The notes under the pieces were generated by a model, which worked only from the letters and a program-made list of their open reading frames with translations, ran no database searches and was not told where the DNA came from. Below, piece by piece: positions 10,381 to 22,122 of a stretch of 64,000 bases of DNA (within the stretch, counting starts at the first letter, position 1; the number at the start of each line of letters is the position of its first letter). The stretch spans positions 124,001 through 188,000 of the forward strand of contig JACDDA010000001.1 of NCBI GenBank assembly GCA_013817245.1, read 5' to 3'. This stretch comes from Gammaproteobacteria bacterium (GTDB lineage Bacteria; Pseudomonadota; Gammaproteobacteria; HTCC5015). The translations under genes were made by a program, and so were the position numbers.

Positions 10381-11001
10381 TTACTTAGAGTACAATTCCA
10401 CTACCAGCGATTCATTGATTTCTGCTGGCAAGTCGCTGCGCTCTGGAACACGCTTAAACACACCACTCATTTTTTTGCTATCAACATCAATCCAATCAGA
10501 TATGCCACGTTGTTGTGCCAACTCGATTGCATCTTGAATACGGGCTTGGGCACGTGATTTTTCACGTACGGCAACTTCATCATTCGCTTGAACTTGATAA
10601 GAAGGAATGTTGACTTGCTTGCCGTTAACTAACAAAGCTTTATGACTAACTAATTGACGTGATTCTGCGCGAGTTGAACCAAAACCCATGCGATACGCAA
10701 CGTTATCTAAACGACATTCCAATAATTTCAACAAGTTTTCACCTGTTGAACCCGGACGGCGTGCTGCTTCTTTGTAATAGCTACGGAATTGACGTTCCAA
10801 TACACCATAGATACGACGCAATTTTTGTTTTTCACGTAACTGCAAACCGTAATCTGATAAACGCCCACGCTTAGCAGCATGTTGGCCAGGCGGACGTTCC
10901 ATATTACATTTAGATTCAATTGCGCGTGCACCTGACTTTAAAAACAGGTCCGTGCCTTCGCGGCGACTTAACTTACACTTGGGTCCGATATAACGTGCCA
11001 T
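10381..11001 (-). CDS. rpsD: 30S ribosomal protein S4
   Basis: 206 residues, the same length as E. coli S4, starting [20 protein letters not shown] with the S4 RNA-binding domain in the C-terminal half ([20 protein letters not shown]). It is a primary 16S rRNA binder and, in E. coli, the translational repressor of the alpha operon. Only one cysteine is near the N-terminus, so this is the zinc-free form. Confidence 0.99.
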   Translation of the reverse strand: MARYIGPKCKLSRREGTDLFLKSGARAIESKCNMERPPGQHAAKRGRLSDYGLQLREKQKLRRIYGVLERQFRSYYKEAARRPGSTGENLLKLLECRLDNVAYRMGFGSTRAESRQLVSHKALLVNGKQVNIPSYQVQANDEVAVREKSRAQARIQDAIELAQQRGISDWIDVDSKKMSGVFKRVPERSDLPAEINESLVVELYSK

Positions 11002-11020
11002 AACTTATACTCTTCCCGTA

Positions 11021-11410
11021 TTAAACACGTCGACGCTTAGGCGGACGACAACCGTTATGAGGCAGTGGTGTTACGTCTTCGATATTCGTAACTTTAAAAC
11101 CCACTGTATTTAATCCACGCACTGCCGATTCACGACCAGGGCCTGGGCCTTTAACCATTACTTCTATTGTTTTAACGCCATATTCCTTCGCTGCTTCCGC
11201 TGCACGTTCCGCTGCTACTTGCGCAGCAAACGGGGTGCTTTTGCGTGAGCCACGAAAACCAGATCCACCCGAGGTCGCCCAGCTGAGCGTATTACCTTGA
11301 CGGTCAGTAATCGTCACAATCGTGTTATTAAACGAAGCAAAGATATGCGCTACCGCATCGGTAACAACGCGCTTTACTTTTTTGCGCTTAGTGGTCGATG
11401 GATTCGCCAT
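11021..11410 (-). CDS. rpsK: 30S ribosomal protein S11
   Basis: 129 residues, as in E. coli. It contains [20 protein letters not shown] and ends in the basic [15 protein letters not shown] tail. It forms part of the 30S platform near the E site. It lies 30 bp after rpsM and 19 bp before rpsD in the alpha operon. Confidence 0.99.
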   Translation of the reverse strand: MANPSTTKRKKVKRVVTDAVAHIFASFNNTIVTITDRQGNTLSWATSGGSGFRGSRKSTPFAAQVAAERAAEAAKEYGVKTIEVMVKGPGPGRESAVRGLNTVGFKVTNIEDVTPLPHNGCRPPKRRRV

Positions 11411-11440
11411 GTGTTTTCAGATCCTCAACTAAAATTCGGT

Positions 11441-11797
11441 TTATTTCTTAATTGCTTTCCGCGGGCCCTTACGGGTACGCGCATTTGTTTTGGTGCGTTG
11501 ACCGCGGACAGGTAAGCCACGACGATGACGCATACCGCGATAACAGCCTAAGTCCATCAAACGCTTGATGCTCATAGACACTTCACGACGTAAATCACCT
11601 TCAACAGTAAACTTGGCAACTTCAACACGTAATACTTCAACTTGATCATCACCTAAATCACGCACTTTAGTTTCAGGCTTGATACCGGCTTGCTCGCAAA
11701 TCACATATGCACGCGTACGACCAATACCATAGATTGCAGTCAAGGCAACCCATGCATGTTTGTTAACTGGAATATTAATACCCGCAATACGAGCCAT
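11441..11797 (-). CDS. rpsM: 30S ribosomal protein S13
   Basis: 118 residues, as in E. coli: [19 protein letters not shown] at the start, [20 protein letters not shown] near the C-terminus. It sits in the head of the 30S subunit and bridges to the 50S. It is the first gene of the alpha operon, 22 bp after rpmJ. I do not see a separate strong promoter in that short gap. Confidence 0.99.
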   Translation of the reverse strand: MARIAGINIPVNKHAWVALTAIYGIGRTRAYVICEQAGIKPETKVRDLGDDQVEVLRVEVAKFTVEGDLRREVSMSIKRLMDLGCYRGMRHRRGLPVRGQRTKTNARTRKGPRKAIKK

Positions 11798-11819
11798 TGC
11801 TTATTCTCCTAAAGTCTCT

Positions 11820-11933
11820 TTAACCTTGACGCTGTTTATGACGCGGATCGGTACAAATGACCCGAACGGCGCCTTTTCTGCGAACGATTTTGCAGTTGCG
11901 GCAGAGTTTTTTAATTGATGCACGTACTTTCAT
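11820..11933 (-). CDS. rpmJ: 50S ribosomal protein L36
   Basis: A 37-residue protein read directly from the minus strand, [20 protein letters not shown] then [17 protein letters not shown], ending in TAA at 11820-11822. The zinc ribbon residues (CxxC, a third Cys, then His) are all present, so this is the zinc-binding (C+) form. It lies between secY and rpsM exactly where rpmJ is expected at the end of the spc operon. Confidence 0.98.
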   Translation of the reverse strand: MKVRASIKKLCRNCKIVRRKGAVRVICTDPRHKQRQG

Positions 11934-11952
11934 AACTCAACTCCCGTACTGG

Positions 11953-13293
11953 TTAGCGTGGCAAGCCAGCGCCACCCAAACCTTTAAAATTAGCTTTCTT
12001 CAATAAACTTTCGTATTGGTGACTTAACAGATGCGCTTGTACTTGCGCCATAAAATCCATTAATACTACTACTACGATCAGCAAGGATGTACCACCAAAA
12101 TAAAATTGCACGCTGGTAAACAAAATCAAAATTTCAGGCAATAAACATACGGTCGTAATATAAATTGCACCAATCAAGGTCAAACGCGTCATCACACTAT
12201 CAATGTAACGTGCCGTTTGGTCACCAGGACGAATACCTTGAATTAACGCGCCTTGTTTTTTCAAATTATCTGCAGTTTCGCGTGAATCAAATACTAGTGC
12301 CGTATAAAAGAAGCAAAAGAAAATAATCAAAAATGCATATAAAGCAATATAAATTGGTTGACCGGGTGACAACACAGCCACGGCATCACGCAACCAGCCC
12401 ATGCCTTCACCTTGCGCAAACCATTGACCAATAGTCGCCGGAAATAAAATAATCGACGAAGCAAAGATCGGTGGAATCACGCCCGCCATATTTAATTTCA
12501 ACGGAAAGTAACTACTTTGCGCGGTCGCCGTACGATTACCGTGCTGTTGTCTGGCGTAGTGCACTTGTATTCGTCGCTGGCTACGCTCAACAAATACAAC
12601 ACCATAAGTAACTGCCGCAACCATTACAAAAATTAAAATCACCACAAAACTACTTATTTCACCATTGCTAGCTTGTTGAATAAGGTTCGCAATAGATGTT
12701 GGCAAGCCTGCAACAATACCAGCGAAAATCAACATCGAAATACCATTACCAATTCCACGTTCAGTAATTTGCTCGCCTAACCACATCAAAAACATCGTGC
12801 CCGTGATTAAAGTAATCGCGGCTGTAAATACAAACGATCCATTATAAACCGGCACCAAACCAGGGCTCAGTTTGGGTAAATTCATCGCGATACCCACCGC
12901 CTGAACCGTCGCTAAAATCACGGTGAACCAGCGCGTATATTGAGTTAATTTGCGACGGCCGCTTTCGCCTTCTTTACGCAATTCAATCCATGGGCCATGC
13001 ACATGGCTGAGCATTTGGATAATGATCGATGCCGAGATGTAAGGCATTACGCCTAACGAAAACAACGACATTTTTTCCAATGCGCCGCCCGAGAAAATAT
13101 TGAACACACCTAAAAATGTGCCGCGCTGTTGTTCAAAAATTTGCGCCATCACCGACGCATCAACACCCGGAATAGTGATATGCACACCTAAGCGATAAAT
13201 CACTAAAGCTAACAGCAAAAAGACGAGCCGCTGACGCAATTCAGAGAATCGCCCCATGCTGCCACCGCCTAATTGTGCTGGAGTTTTAGCCAT
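11953..13293 (-). CDS. secY: Protein translocase subunit SecY
   Basis: 446 residues against 443 in E. coli, with ten predicted transmembrane helices. It is the channel of the SecYEG inner-membrane translocon. [28 protein letters not shown] (read in two parts) is the conserved TM2 region, and [20 protein letters not shown] marks the cytosolic loop before TM9. It follows rplO by 6 bp and precedes rpmJ, the normal spc operon position. Confidence 0.99.
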   Translation of the reverse strand: MAKTPAQLGGGSMGRFSELRQRLVFLLLALVIYRLGVHITIPGVDASVMAQIFEQQRGTFLGVFNIFSGGALEKMSLFSLGVMPYISASIIIQMLSHVHGPWIELRKEGESGRRKLTQYTRWFTVILATVQAVGIAMNLPKLSPGLVPVYNGSFVFTAAITLITGTMFLMWLGEQITERGIGNGISMLIFAGIVAGLPTSIANLIQQASNGEISSFVVILIFVMVAAVTYGVVFVERSQRRIQVHYARQQHGNRTATAQSSYFPLKLNMAGVIPPIFASSIILFPATIGQWFAQGEGMGWLRDAVAVLSPGQPIYIALYAFLIIFFCFFYTALVFDSRETADNLKKQGALIQGIRPGDQTARYIDSVMTRLTLIGAIYITTVCLLPEILILFTSVQFYFGGTSLLIVVVVLMDFMAQVQAHLLSHQYESLLKKANFKGLGGAGLPR

Positions 13294-13299
13294 TACAAA

Positions 13300-13737
13300 T
13301 TATGCCTCTACGACCTTGCCGCCAGCTGCTTCAATAGCAGCGCGCGCGCCTTTAGTCACAGCAATGCCTTTAATCGTTAAGGCTTTTGTTACTTTGCCAG
13401 ACAAGAAAATTTTGGCTTGTTTGATTTTACGGCCAATAACATTCGCAGCTTCCAATGTTTCTAAAGTCACTTCATTGCCAACTATTTTATTTAATTCTTC
13501 TAACCGCACTTCTGCCATCGTTAACGAAACGCGTGAACGAAAACCAATTTTAGGCAAACGACGTTGCAAAGGCATCTGACCGCCTTCAAAACCTACTTTA
13601 TGATAACCACCTGAGCGTGCACGTTGACCTTTATGACCACGACCTGCAGTTTTACCTGTACCCGAACCAATACCGCGACCAACACGCAGTTTGTTGGTTT
13701 TGCTACCAACCGCTGGTTGGATAGTGTTTAATTTCAT
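13300..13737 (-). CDS. rplO: 50S ribosomal protein L15
   Basis: 145 residues from the start [20 protein letters not shown], matching the E. coli L15 N-terminus [20 protein letters not shown]. Further in-frame starts at 13740 and 13755 would add residues not found in the family. The glycine-rich [19 protein letters not shown] segment, extending into the 23S rRNA core, is diagnostic. It sits 4 bp after rpmD. Confidence 0.98.
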   Translation of the reverse strand: MKLNTIQPAVGSKTNKLRVGRGIGSGTGKTAGRGHKGQRARSGGYHKVGFEGGQMPLQRRLPKIGFRSRVSLTMAEVRLEELNKIVGNEVTLETLEAANVIGRKIKQAKIFLSGKVTKALTIKGIAVTKGARAAIEAAGGKVVEA

Positions 13738-13741
13738 CATC

Positions 13742-13927
13742 TTAAGCGTCCTCAACCTTTACAAGATAGGAGATCTTATTGATCATCCCTCGGTTTTCTG
13801 GCGTATCAATTACTTCAACCGTTTTACGTATGCCGCGCAAACCCAAACCTCGTAAACACGCTTGATGATTTTTCAAACGGCCTGATGAGCTTTTTAATTG
13901 CGTTACTTTCAAAGTTTTTACTGCCAT
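13742..13927 (-). CDS. rpmD: 50S ribosomal protein L30
   Basis: 61 residues with [20 protein letters not shown] and [12 protein letters not shown], the standard L30 fold and near the usual 59 residues. It is between rpsE and rplO in the spc operon, as in other proteobacteria. Confidence 0.98.
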   Translation of the reverse strand: MAVKTLKVTQLKSSSGRLKNHQACLRGLGLRGIRKTVEVIDTPENRGMINKISYLVKVEDA

Positions 13928-13955
13928 TGCTGCAAATTCCTGGTGTTATTCACGT

Positions 13956-14465
13956 TCAGGATAAAATATCTTCAACAGTCTTACCGCGTTTTGCGGCGAC
14001 CATTTCAGGTGAAACCATTTCTGTTAAACCACGAAAAGTTGCGCGCACCACATTGATGGGATTGCTTGAGCCAATCGCTTTTGCTAATACGTTCTTAACG
14101 CCTACCGCTTCAAATACAGCGCGCATCGCGCCACCAGCAATTACGCCAGTACCTTCTGATGCAGGACGCATAAATACTTTTGCGCCACCATGATTTGAAA
14201 ACACAACATGTTGCAAAGTGCCTTTGGTTAAACCTACGCTCTTCATAGATTTACGCGCTTTTTCTAATGATTTTTGGATCGCAATAGGGACTTCTTTCGC
14301 TTTGCCATATCCAAAACCCACACGGCCATTGCCATCGCCCACTACAGTTAACGCAGTAAAGCTAAATTGACGACCACCTTTAACAACTTTCGCAACACGA
14401 TTTACAGCAACCAGTTTTTCAACCATGCCATCTGCAGCAACATTGCTTTCGTCACGACCCGCCAT
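13956..14465 (-). CDS. rpsE: 30S ribosomal protein S5
   Basis: 169 residues (E. coli 167). The double-stranded RNA-binding region includes [20 protein letters not shown] and [20 protein letters not shown]5 contributes to decoding accuracy and mRNA unwinding. It follows rplR by 11 bp. Confidence 0.99.
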   Translation of the reverse strand: MAGRDESNVAADGMVEKLVAVNRVAKVVKGGRQFSFTALTVVGDGNGRVGFGYGKAKEVPIAIQKSLEKARKSMKSVGLTKGTLQHVVFSNHGGAKVFMRPASEGTGVIAGGAMRAVFEAVGVKNVLAKAIGSSNPINVVRATFRGLTEMVSPEMVAAKRGKTVEDILS

Positions 14466-14476
14466 AATGTCCTACC

Positions 14477-14827
14477 TTAAAACACTAAACCGTTTTCACG
14501 CGCCGAATCGGCTAACGCCTTAATACGGCCGTGATACAAGAAACCCGAACGATCAAATGCAACTGTATTAATACCAGCGGCTTTTGCACGTTCAGCGATG
14601 AATTTACCCACAGCTTTCGCTGCTTCAACATTACCCGTAGATTTCAAACCACTACGTACATCTGCTTGCAAAGTTGATGCAGCTGCCAATACACGGCTAT
14701 CTGCAGAAATGATTTGCGCATAAATATGACGCGGTGTCCGATGCACAGACAAACGCGCAACACCCAGTTGGCGAATTTTCGAACGCGTTCTAAGACTGCG
14801 ACGAATACGTGATGTTTTCTTATCCAT
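14477..14827 (-). CDS. rplR: 50S ribosomal protein L18
   Basis: 116 residues, with [20 protein letters not shown] at the start and [20 protein letters not shown] at the end, both diagnostic. L18 binds 5S rRNA together with L5 and places it in the central protuberance. Spc operon position. Confidence 0.99.
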   Translation of the reverse strand: MDKKTSRIRRSLRTRSKIRQLGVARLSVHRTPRHIYAQIISADSRVLAAASTLQADVRSGLKSTGNVEAAKAVGKFIAERAKAAGINTVAFDRSGFLYHGRIKALADSARENGLVF

Positions 14828-14849
14828 AATCTACCTACAAACCTGTCAA

Positions 14850-15377
14850 TTACTTCTTCTTGGCTTCTTTACGAAGAATCTTTTCATCAGAATATTTAAC
14901 GCCTTTGCCTTTATAAGGTTCAGGCGGACGGAAAGCGCGAATATCAGCGGCGACTTGACCTACTTTTTGTTTGTCAGTACCGGAAATTACAATTTCAGTT
15001 TGCGTTGGCGTTACGATCGTGATGCCTTCTGGTATTTCGTATTCCAAAGGATGCGAAAAACCTAATGTTAAGTTCAGCTTGTTACCTTGCGCTTGCGCAC
15101 GATAACCAACACCAACCAACAATAAACGACGATCAAAACCTTGGCTTACACCAATCACCATGTTGTTAACAATGGCGCGCGTAGTACCGGCCAAAGCAAT
15201 CGCTTCGTCGTTACTCGCAACCATGGTTAAAACACCATCCACTTGCTGTATTGATACAGAAGGATGCAATTGCATAGTCAAGCTACCTTTAGGACCTTTG
15301 ACCACAAACGCACCATCGGTAACGCTTGCTTCAACACCCTTAGGCAGATTAACGGGTTTTTTTGCTACTCTAGACAT
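14850..15377 (-). CDS. rplF: 50S ribosomal protein L6
   Basis: 175 residues (E. coli 177), starting [20 protein letters not shown] and carrying the C-terminal signature [20 protein letters not shown]6 lies near the factor-binding site at the base of the L7/L12 stalk. It lies 27 bp after rpsH and 22 bp before rplR. Confidence 0.99.
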   Translation of the reverse strand: MSRVAKKPVNLPKGVEASVTDGAFVVKGPKGSLTMQLHPSVSIQQVDGVLTMVASNDEAIALAGTTRAIVNNMVIGVSQGFDRRLLLVGVGYRAQAQGNKLNLTLGFSHPLEYEIPEGITIVTPTQTEIVISGTDKQKVGQVAADIRAFRPPEPYKGKGVKYSDEKILRKEAKKK

Positions 15378-15404
15378 TGTTCAGTTCTCGCTTTATCGAC
15401 TGGC

Positions 15405-15800
15405 TTAGGCGACGACACATAAAATTTCGCCACCTTGACCCAAAGTACGGGCTTGGCGATCCGACATCACACCTTTGGAAGTAGACACAATGGCGACGCC
15501 TAGACCATCCATTACGGTGGGAAGCTCATCTTTATTTTTATAGATACGCAAACCTGGTTTACTGACGCGCTTAAGCATTTCAATAACAGGGCGGCCTTCA
15601 AAATATTTTAACAACACGGTCAACGTTACTTTGCCATCTTGCGCAGAAACGCTGTAATCACTGATGTAACCTTCGTCTTTCAACACTTTCGCCAGAGCGA
15701 TTTTCAGCTTTGAAGAGGGTGAATTAACTTCGAGTTTATTGGCTGCCTGCGCATTACGAATACGCGTTAAAAAATCGGCAACGGGATCAGACATACTCAT
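15405..15800 (-). CDS. rpsH: 30S ribosomal protein S8
   Basis: 131 residues, starting [20 protein letters not shown] and ending [20 protein letters not shown], matching E. coli S8 throughout. It binds 16S rRNA helix 21. In E. coli S8 also represses the spc operon at a site in the rplE region; I did not fold that region here. Confidence 0.99.
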   Translation of the reverse strand: MSMSDPVADFLTRIRNAQAANKLEVNSPSSKLKIALAKVLKDEGYISDYSVSAQDGKVTLTVLLKYFEGRPVIEMLKRVSKPGLRIYKNKDELPTVMDGLGVAIVSTSKGVMSDRQARTLGQGGEILCVVA

Positions 15801-15825
15801 TATATCGATATCCTTTAAATTTAAA

Positions 15826-16131
15826 TTACCAGCTTGCTTTCTTCAGACCAGGAATATCCCCACGCATTGCCGTTTCACGTAACTTGTTACGACCCAAACC
15901 GAACTTACGGTAAAAACCGTGCGGACGACCTGTTAATGCACAACGATTACGCATCCGACTTGGACTGCTGTTGCGTGGTAATTTTTGCAATTTCAATACA
16001 GCAGCTTCAACTTCATCAAAACTACTTTTCGGACTCACAATGGTCGCTTTTAATTCAGCACGCTTAGCAGCATATTTATCAACCGCTTTTTTGCGCTTAA
16101 TTTCGCGTTGTACCATCGATAACTTTGCCAT
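15826..16131 (-). CDS. rpsN: 30S ribosomal protein S14 (long, zinc-free form)
   Basis: 101 residues with [20 protein letters not shown] near the C-terminus. The long length and the lack of the CxxC pairs of the short paralogue identify the C-minus S14 usual in gammaproteobacteria. It lies 17 bp after rplE and 25 bp before rpsH. Confidence 0.99.
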   Translation of the reverse strand: MAKLSMVQREIKRKKAVDKYAAKRAELKATIVSPKSSFDEVEAAVLKLQKLPRNSSPSRMRNRCALTGRPHGFYRKFGLGRNKLRETAMRGDIPGLKKASW

Positions 16132-16148
16132 ATCCCGAAACCTGTCCG

Positions 16149-16688
16149 TTAATTCTTGAAAGGAAAACTAAAGCCCGCTAACAATGCTTTTGCTTCAGCA
16201 TCCGTTTTAGCAGTCGTTGTGATAGTAATGTCCATACCACGCAGTGCATCAATTTTATCGTAATCAATTTCTGGAAAAATAATTTGTTCGCGTACGCCCA
16301 TGCTGTAATTACCACGGCCATCAAACGATTTACCATTTAAGCCGCGAAAGTCACGAATACGTGGGATCGCAATACTAATTAAACGATCGAAAAATTCGTA
16401 CATCTGCGCACGGCGTAAGGTTACTTTGCAACCTACTGGCCAGCCTTCGCGGACTTTAAAACCTGCGATGGAATTACGCGCTAAAGTCACAACAGGTTTT
16501 TGACCCGAAATTTTGCTCATGTCGCTGACGGCATGATCAACTACTTTTTTGTCGCCTACCGCTTCACCCAGACCCATGTTTAATGTGATCTTGGTAATAC
16601 GCGGAACTTCCATCGCACTTTTGTAGTTAAACTGCTCCATCAAGCGTTTAACAACGACGTCTTTATAATGCTGCTGTAATCGTGCCAT
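16149..16688 (-). CDS. rplE: 50S ribosomal protein L5
   Basis: 179 residues from ATG at 16688 ([20 protein letters not shown]), identical in length to E. coli L5. An in-frame GTG at 16700 would add four residues not usual in the family. [20 protein letters not shown] is the family signature. L5 binds 5S rRNA and contacts P-site tRNA. Confidence 0.98.
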   Translation of the reverse strand: MARLQQHYKDVVVKRLMEQFNYKSAMEVPRITKITLNMGLGEAVGDKKVVDHAVSDMSKISGQKPVVTLARNSIAGFKVREGWPVGCKVTLRRAQMYEFFDRLISIAIPRIRDFRGLNGKSFDGRGNYSMGVREQIIFPEIDYDKIDALRGMDITITTTAKTDAEAKALLAGFSFPFKN

Positions 16689-16702
16689 GACTATCGCCAC
16701 TC

Positions 16703-17023
16703 TTAAATATCAACGACTTCGTCGTTGGACTTGAAATAACGCACTTTGCGACCGTCTTCCAAAACTCTAAAGCCAACACGATCAGCTTTTTTGGTCAACG
16801 GGTTATAGTGCATAACGTTTGATGCATGAATAGAAGCTTCGCGCTCAACAATACCGCCTGCTTCACCGCGCATAGGATTAGGACGCGTGTGTTTTTTAAT
16901 CACTGCCACGTTTTCAACCACTACACGTTCGCCATCACCTGACACGGAAATAACCTTGCCAGTGCTGCCTTTATTTTTACCAGTAATAACGATTACCTGG
17001 TCACCTGATTTAATTCTGCGCAT
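16703..17023 (-). CDS. rplX: 50S ribosomal protein L24
   Basis: 106 residues with an N-terminal KOW motif ([19 protein letters not shown]). It is an assembly-initiator protein of the 50S subunit. It lies between rplN and rplE in the standard spc order. Confidence 0.99.
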   Translation of the reverse strand: MRRIKSGDQVIVITGKNKGSTGKVISVSGDGERVVVENVAVIKKHTRPNPMRGEAGGIVEREASIHASNVMHYNPLTKKADRVGFRVLEDGRKVRYFKSNDEVVDI

Positions 17024-17067
17024 AACTATGACTTCTCCAAATCGCTGCGATTTAGTTGCCTATGCAA

Positions 17068-17436
17068 CTAAAGTACTTCCGGTGCCAGCGAAATAATTTT
17101 CATAAACTGAGCGTTACGTAATTCACGCGTAACGGGTCCAAAAATACGAGTACCAATTGGCTCAAGTTTATTATTAAGCAATACCGCAGCATTGCTATCA
17201 AAACGAATCACTGAACCATCAGGACGACGTACACCTTTACGCGTACGCACTACAACAGCATTGTAAACTTCGCCTTTCTTTACTTTGCCGCGCGGAATAG
17301 CATCTTTGATACTGACTTTGATGACATCGCCTACGCCAGCATAACGACGCTTTGAGCCACCCAATACTTTAATGCACATCACTCTTTTTGCGCCGCTGTT
17401 ATCGGCCGCAGCGAGCATGGATTCCATTTGGATCAT
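17068..17436 (-). CDS. rplN: 50S ribosomal protein L14
   Basis: 122 residues from ATG at 17436 ([20 protein letters not shown]), the invariant L14 start. A longer open frame reaching 17481 overlaps rpsQ and has no counterpart in the family. First gene of the spc operon; it starts 3 bp after the rpsQ stop. Confidence 0.98.
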   Translation of the reverse strand: MIQMESMLAAADNSGAKRVMCIKVLGGSKRRYAGVGDVIKVSIKDAIPRGKVKKGEVYNAVVVRTRKGVRRPDGSVIRFDSNAAVLLNNKLEPIGTRIFGPVTRELRNAQFMKIISLAPEVL

Positions 17437-17438
17437 GA

Positions 17439-17726
17439 CTACACCTGATTCGCTTGTTCGAGGACTTTCACTAAACGCCAAGACTTTGTTTTAGACAAAG
17501 GCCGACATTCTTCAATCATTACTTTATCACCAGCGCCACAAACATTATTTTCATCATGCGCATGCAACTTGGTTGAACGACGGATAAATTTGCCATAACG
17601 CGGATGTTTAACCAAACGCTCAATTAATACCGTTACCGTTTTATCCATCTTGTCACTGACCACGCGCCCAACTAAGGTGCGATTCAGTTTTTTATCTTCG
17701 GTTGCTTGCACATCACTCATTTGCAT
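17439..17726 (-). CDS. rpsQ: 30S ribosomal protein S17
   Basis: About 95 residues. Its OB-fold core begins [20 protein letters not shown], the S17 signature. ATG at 17726 has a GAG six bases upstream; ATG at 17720 (93 residues) is equally plausible and TTG at 17732 is less likely. Last gene of the S10 operon proper. Confidence 0.97.
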   Translation of the reverse strand: MQMSDVQATEDKKLNRTLVGRVVSDKMDKTVTVLIERLVKHPRYGKFIRRSTKLHAHDENNVCGAGDKVMIEECRPLSKTKSWRLVKVLEQANQV

Positions 17727-17737
17727 CACCAACTCAA

Positions 17738-17938
17738 TTATTCCGCTGCTTGTGCTTTTTCATTTAGCACTGTTTTCACGCGTGCAATCGTACGACGCAC
17801 TCGTTTAAATTCATTACCACGCAATTCTTGACCACTGCCTTTTTGCATACGCAGTTGAAATTGCTCTTTATGTAACTTAACTAATTCATTTTGCAAATCA
17901 TCTACTGACTTGCCGCGTAATTCTTGGGCGTTCATCAC
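17738..17938 (-). CDS. rpmC: 50S ribosomal protein L29
   Basis: 66 residues with [20 protein letters not shown] and the long helical hairpin of L29, close to the exit tunnel where trigger factor and SRP bind. Its start overlaps the rplP stop by 4 bp (ATGA), indicating coupled translation. Confidence 0.98.
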   Translation of the reverse strand: MMNAQELRGKSVDDLQNELVKLHKEQFQLRMQKGSGQELRGNEFKRVRRTIARVKTVLNEKAQAAE

Positions 17939-18348
17939 AGCACCGTACGAGTTACAAAGGTTGTACCAATCGGCAACTTAGCAGCTGCCAGTTTAAATGC
18001 TTCACGCGCCGTTTCTTCAGACACGCCTTCCATTTCATACAAAACAAAACCAGGCTGAATTTTAGCTACCCAATATTCAACGTTGCCTTTACCACTACCC
18101 ATTCGAACTTCTAATGGTTTTTTGGTTACCGGCACGTCTGGGAAAATACGAATCCAGATTTTGCCACCACGTTTAACATGACGCGTCATGGCACGACGTG
18201 CTGCTTCGATTTGACGCGCCGTAATACGACCACGCTCAACGGCTTTTAAACCGAACTCACCGAAGCTGACTTTATTGCCCGCTTGCGCAAGACCACGATT
18301 ACGGCCTTTGTGCTGTTTGCGAAACTTTGTACGTTTTGGTTGCAACAT
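17935..18348 (-). CDS. rplP: 50S ribosomal protein L16
   Basis: 137 residues starting [20 protein letters not shown] (E. coli 136). It includes the [20 protein letters not shown] and [20 protein letters not shown] blocks. L16 is at the A site. It overlaps rpmC by 4 bp and follows rpsC by 24 bp. Confidence 0.99.
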   Translation of the reverse strand: MLQPKRTKFRKQHKGRNRGLAQAGNKVSFGEFGLKAVERGRITARQIEAARRAMTRHVKRGGKIWIRIFPDVPVTKKPLEVRMGSGKGNVEYWVAKIQPGFVLYEMEGVSEETAREAFKLAAAKLPIGTTFVTRTVL

Positions 18349-18372
18349 TTGCTATGACCCTAAAATTTCGTC

Positions 18373-19050
18373 TTAAGCAGTCGTAGTATCGGAAGGGGCG
18401 TTCTTGCTTGCCAAATCAAATACTTCGCCTTTGAAAATCCATACTTTAATACCGATGATGCCGTAAGTTGTTTTCGCTTCAGCAAAACCGTAATCAATAT
18501 CAGCACGTAAGGTATGCAACGGTACGCGACCTTCGCGATACCATTCAGTACGCGCGATTTCAGCACCATTTAAACGACCCGCTAGATTTACTTTGATACC
18601 CAAAGCACCCATACGCATCGTATTAGTAACTGCACGACGCATCGCACGACGGAACATGATGCGACGCTCTAATTGTTGCGCAATACTTTCTGCAACTAAG
18701 TACGCATCCATTTCTGGTTTGCGAATTTCTTGAATGTTGATTTTGACGGAAGCCATTGGCAACTTCATCATGCGGGCAACTTCACCGCGCAATTTTTCAA
18801 CATCTTCACCTTTGCGACCAATCACGACGGCAGGACGCGCAGAATGCACGGTAATCACTGCTTGTTTCGCGGGCCGTTCGATCTGAATACGGCTTACTGA
18901 CGCTTGCGCTAATTTGGCGCGAACAAAATCACGGATTTTTAGATCTTCCAGTAAGCAACGCGCAAATTCGCCGCGTTCTGCAAACCACTTGGATTGCCAA
19001 TCTGTAGCAATGCCGAGTCGAAATCCAGTTGGATGTACCTTATGTCCCAT
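18373..19050 (-). CDS. rpsC: 30S ribosomal protein S3
   Basis: 225 residues (E. coli 233), starting [20 protein letters not shown]. The N-terminal KH domain includes [19 protein letters not shown] (GxxG = GRKG). S3 lines the mRNA entry channel with S4 and S5. It follows rplV by 23 bp. Confidence 0.99.
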   Translation of the reverse strand: MGHKVHPTGFRLGIATDWQSKWFAERGEFARCLLEDLKIRDFVRAKLAQASVSRIQIERPAKQAVITVHSARPAVVIGRKGEDVEKLRGEVARMMKLPMASVKINIQEIRKPEMDAYLVAESIAQQLERRIMFRRAMRRAVTNTMRMGALGIKVNLAGRLNGAEIARTEWYREGRVPLHTLRADIDYGFAEAKTTYGIIGIKVWIFKGEVFDLASKNAPSDTTTA

Positions 19051-19073
19051 AACGATGCTCTTTAAACTCTCGA

Positions 19074-19403
19074 TTAGTTACCAACGGATACCGTGATATG
19101 GCTGGTACGTTTCAAAATTTGTGCACCACGGCCTTTTGCACGTGCATGCCAACGCTTTAAGGTCGGACCTTCATCAATCATGACACGCGATACTTTTAAT
19201 TCATCAATATCTGCGCCGTCATTGTGTTCAGCATTTGCAATCGCTGACTCCAAAACTTTTTTCACTAACTCAGCAGCTTTCTTATCGCTAAACGTTAAAA
19301 GCTCTAACGCACGAGCAATTGATAAGCCACGCACTTGGTCAGCTACCAAGCGGCATTTTTGCGGTGAAATCCGCGCATAACGATGTACAGCAGTTGCATT
19401 CAT
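19074..19403 (-). CDS. rplV: 50S ribosomal protein L22
   Basis: 109 residues (E. coli 110), with [20 protein letters not shown] and the exit-tunnel beta-hairpin region [20 protein letters not shown]. It lies between rpsS and rpsC. Confidence 0.99.
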   Translation of the reverse strand: MNATAVHRYARISPQKCRLVADQVRGLSIARALELLTFSDKKAAELVKKVLESAIANAEHNDGADIDELKVSRVMIDEGPTLKRWHARAKGRGAQILKRTSHITVSVGN

Positions 19404-19421
19404 CTCAAATACCCAAGTTTT

Positions 19422-19694
19422 TTACTTGGCCTTTTTGTCTGCGACATGGCCTTTGAAAGTGCGGGTTACCGCAAATTCGCCGAGCTTATGGCCAACCATA
19501 TTTTCTGAAACCAATACTGGTATGTGTTGACGGCCGTTATGCACTGCAATGGTGTAACCCACCATGTCAGGAATAATGATCGAACGACGTGACCAAGTTT
19601 TGATCGGCTTTCTATCATTTACAGCCGCTGCTTTCGCAACCTTGGCTTGCAAATGATGATCAATAAACGGACCTTTCTTTAGTGAACGCGGCAC
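19422..19694 (-). CDS. rpsS: 30S ribosomal protein S19
   Basis: 90 residues starting [20 protein letters not shown], with [20 protein letters not shown] and [18 protein letters not shown]. It forms the 30S head complex with S13. S10 operon position between rplB and rplV. Confidence 0.99.
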   Translation of the reverse strand: MPRSLKKGPFIDHHLQAKVAKAAAVNDRKPIKTWSRRSIIIPDMVGYTIAVHNGRQHIPVLVSENMVGHKLGEFAVTRTFKGHVADKKAK

Positions 19695-19715
19695 AAATTA
19701 CCTCTTCACACCTAG

Positions 19716-20543
19716 TTATTTCTGTTTACGGCGGCGAACGATCATGCCAGCCGTACGTTTGTTTGAACGAGTCTTATAACCCTTCGTTGAGACGCCCCAC
19801 GGTGTTACCGGATGACGACCACCAGAAGTACGACCCTCACCACCACCATGCGGATGGTCAACCGGATTCATCACCACACCACGAACCGTAGGACGAATAC
19901 CGCGCCAGCGTTTTGCGCCAGCCTTACCATAAGACCGCAGATTGTGTTCGCCGTTACCGACTTCGCCAATCGTTGCGCGACAATCCACGTGAATTTTGCG
20001 GACTTCACCAGAACGCAAACGCACTGTTGCATAAGCACCTTCGCGAGCAATTAATTGCACTGCGGCGCCAGCACTGCGCGCAATTTGCGCACCTTTACCA
20101 GGACGCATTTCAACACAATGCATGCTGCTACCAATTGGTAGATTACGCAGCGGTAACGTGTTACCGACTTTAATGGGCGCATCAGGACCGGAAATAACTT
20201 GCGCACCCACTTCTAAACCTTTTGCAGCAATGATGTAACGGCGTTCGCCATCAACATACAACAACAATGCAATATGCGCGCTACGATTAGGATCATATTC
20301 AAGACGCTCTACTACCGCCGGAATACCATCTTTATTACGCTTAAAATCAATCAAACGATACAAGCGCTTATGTCCGCCACCTTGATGACGTACTGAAATG
20401 CGACCGCTATTATTACGGCCACCATTTTTAGCTTGACGCTCAACCAACGGCCAATGTGGGTCGCCTTTATGCAGACCAGGCGTTACCACCTTTTCTACAA
20501 AGCGACGGCCTGGTGACGTGGGTTTACATTTTACGATTGCCAT
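19716..20543 (-). CDS. rplB: 50S ribosomal protein L2
   Basis: 275 residues (E. coli 273) ending in the signature [18 protein letters not shown], which contains the conserved histidine near the peptidyl transferase centre. It follows rplW by 18 bp. Confidence 0.99.
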   Translation of the reverse strand: MAIVKCKPTSPGRRFVEKVVTPGLHKGDPHWPLVERQAKNGGRNNSGRISVRHQGGGHKRLYRLIDFKRNKDGIPAVVERLEYDPNRSAHIALLLYVDGERRYIIAAKGLEVGAQVISGPDAPIKVGNTLPLRNLPIGSSMHCVEMRPGKGAQIARSAGAAVQLIAREGAYATVRLRSGEVRKIHVDCRATIGEVGNGEHNLRSYGKAGAKRWRGIRPTVRGVVMNPVDHPHGGGEGRTSGGRHPVTPWGVSTKGYKTRSNKRTAGMIVRRRKQK

Positions 20544-20561
20544 TGTTCCCGCACCTTAACC

Positions 20562-20858
20562 TTATTCGCCGCCGTTAAAACGGATGTCTTGGCCTTTAGC
20601 CAACGTTACATAAGCTTTTTTCCAATCTTGACGACGGCCTAAAGCTTGTTGAAAACGTTTACTTTTGCCTTTCATATTCAGAACGCGGACCTGCTCAACT
20701 TGTACAGAGAACAATGTTTCGACCGCTTTCTTAATTTCTAATTTGCTTGCGTCACGTAATACTTTAAACACGTGTTGGTTCGCAGTATCTGCAGCTCGCG
20801 TGCCCTTTTCAGAGATATGCGGCGCCACTAAAACTCGTAATAAACGCTCATGATTCAT
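20562..20858 (-). CDS. rplW: 50S ribosomal protein L23
   Basis: 98 residues with [20 protein letters not shown] and [21 protein letters not shown]23 is the trigger factor and SRP docking site. Its start overlaps the rplD stop (4-bp ATGA). Confidence 0.99.
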   Translation of the reverse strand: MNHERLLRVLVAPHISEKGTRAADTANQHVFKVLRDASKLEIKKAVETLFSVQVEQVRVLNMKGKSKRFQQALGRRQDWKKAYVTLAKGQDIRFNGGE

Positions 20859-21460
20859 GACAACAGCTCCTCGATACGCTTAGCTGAATCAACTGTCATT
20901 AAGACTTTTTCAAAACGCAATAAGTCGACAGGATTTACACCGCTCGCATCAACCACATCAACATCGCGCAGATTGCGCGCAGCGAGATACAAATTAATAT
21001 CTTCGCTCTCAGTCACAATTAAAGCGCTTTGCAATTCCAGCGAACCTAATTTTTCAATCAGTTGCTTGGTTTTAGGTGCGTCAATTCTAATGTCAGAAAC
21101 AATCAACAAACGACCTTGACGTAGTAACTCGGACAAAATTGCCTGCATCGCACCGCGATACATTTTACGATTTACTTTTTGCGAATGGTCTTGAGGACGC
21201 GCAGCGAAAGTAGTACCACCACTACGCCATAAAGGGCTACGAATAGAACCCGCACGTGCACGACCACTACCTTTTTGCTTCCAAGGTTTGGCGCCACCAC
21301 CACTCACGTCAGAGCGATTTTTTTGTGCACGGGTACCAGCGCGTGCGCCAGCCATATATGCCACAACTACCTGATGCACCAACGCTTCGTTATATTCACG
21401 ACCGAAAGCAACTTCAGAAAGTTGAATTTTTTTACTATCTTTATGCAGGGTTAATTCCAT
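20855..21460 (-). CDS. rplD: 50S ribosomal protein L4
   Basis: 201 residues, as in E. coli. It contains the exit-tunnel loop region [20 protein letters not shown]. In E. coli, L4 represses the S10 operon by acting on its leader RNA. Here a structured leader with a candidate promoter lies before rplC rather than before rpsJ, and L4 would be the first candidate ligand. That regulatory link is an inference. Confidence 0.98.
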   Translation of the reverse strand: MELTLHKDSKKIQLSEVAFGREYNEALVHQVVVAYMAGARAGTRAQKNRSDVSGGGAKPWKQKGSGRARAGSIRSPLWRSGGTTFAARPQDHSQKVNRKMYRGAMQAILSELLRQGRLLIVSDIRIDAPKTKQLIEKLGSLELQSALIVTESEDINLYLAARNLRDVDVVDASGVNPVDLLRFEKVLMTVDSAKRIEELLS

Positions 21461-21474
21461 GAATGCCTACCCGA

Positions 21475-22122
21475 TTATCGCACTACAGCTTTAACAGCTG
21501 GATGAACAATCACATGACCACCAGGCGCGCCTGGAACCGAACCTTTAATTAACAACAAGCCGCGCTCAAGATCTACGCGCACAACTTCAAGATTTTGCGT
21601 TGTGACCTGCTCATTACCCATTTGACCAGCCATTTTCTTACCCTTAAATACACGACCCGGGCTTTGATTTTGGCCAGTAGAACCTGCTGCACGATGAGAA
21701 CGTGAGTTACCATGTGTCGCATCTTGCATACTGAAGTTGTAACGTTTAATTACACCTTGGAAACCTTTACCTTTTGAGATGCCAGTGACATCTACTACTT
21801 GACCCGCTTGGAACAGGTCAACTTTGATCTCTGAGCCTGCTTGCAAGTCAGCACCTTCGTCGCCATTCAAACGAAATTCCCACATGCCCAAACCAGCTTC
21901 TACACCTGCTTTAGCATAATGACCCGCTAAAGCTTTAGTTACACGACTAGCACGACGTGATCCGCGCGTTACTTGCACAGCGCGATAACCATCAACATCC
22001 GGCGTTTTAACTTGCGTTACGTGATTGCTACCAACCTCAATCACTGTCACAGGTAACGAGGCACCGTCTTCAATGAAGACGCGCGTCATACCTGCTTTAC
22101 GACCTACTAAACCAATTGCCAT
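21475..22122 (-). CDS. rplC: 50S ribosomal protein L3
   Basis: 215 residues (E. coli 209), starting [20 protein letters not shown] and with the signature [20 protein letters not shown]; this glutamine region is the PrmB methylation site in E. coli. The gene is preceded by an unusually long 321-bp gap after rpsJ, described separately. Confidence 0.99.
   Translation of the reverse strand: MAIGLVGRKAGMTRVFIEDGASLPVTVIEVGSNHVTQVKTPDVDGYRAVQVTRGSRRASRVTKALAGHYAKAGVEAGLGMWEFRLNGDEGADLQAGSEIKVDLFQAGQVVDVTGISKGKGFQGVIKRYNFSMQDATHGNSRSHRAAGSTGQNQSPGRVFKGKKMAGQMGNEQVTTQNLEVVRVDLERGLLLIKGSVPGAPGGHVIVHPAVKAVVR

Noticed and set aside
17437-17481. N-terminal extension of L14
   Set aside because: The extra residues overlap rpsQ and are absent from the family; the conserved MIQ start is at 17436.
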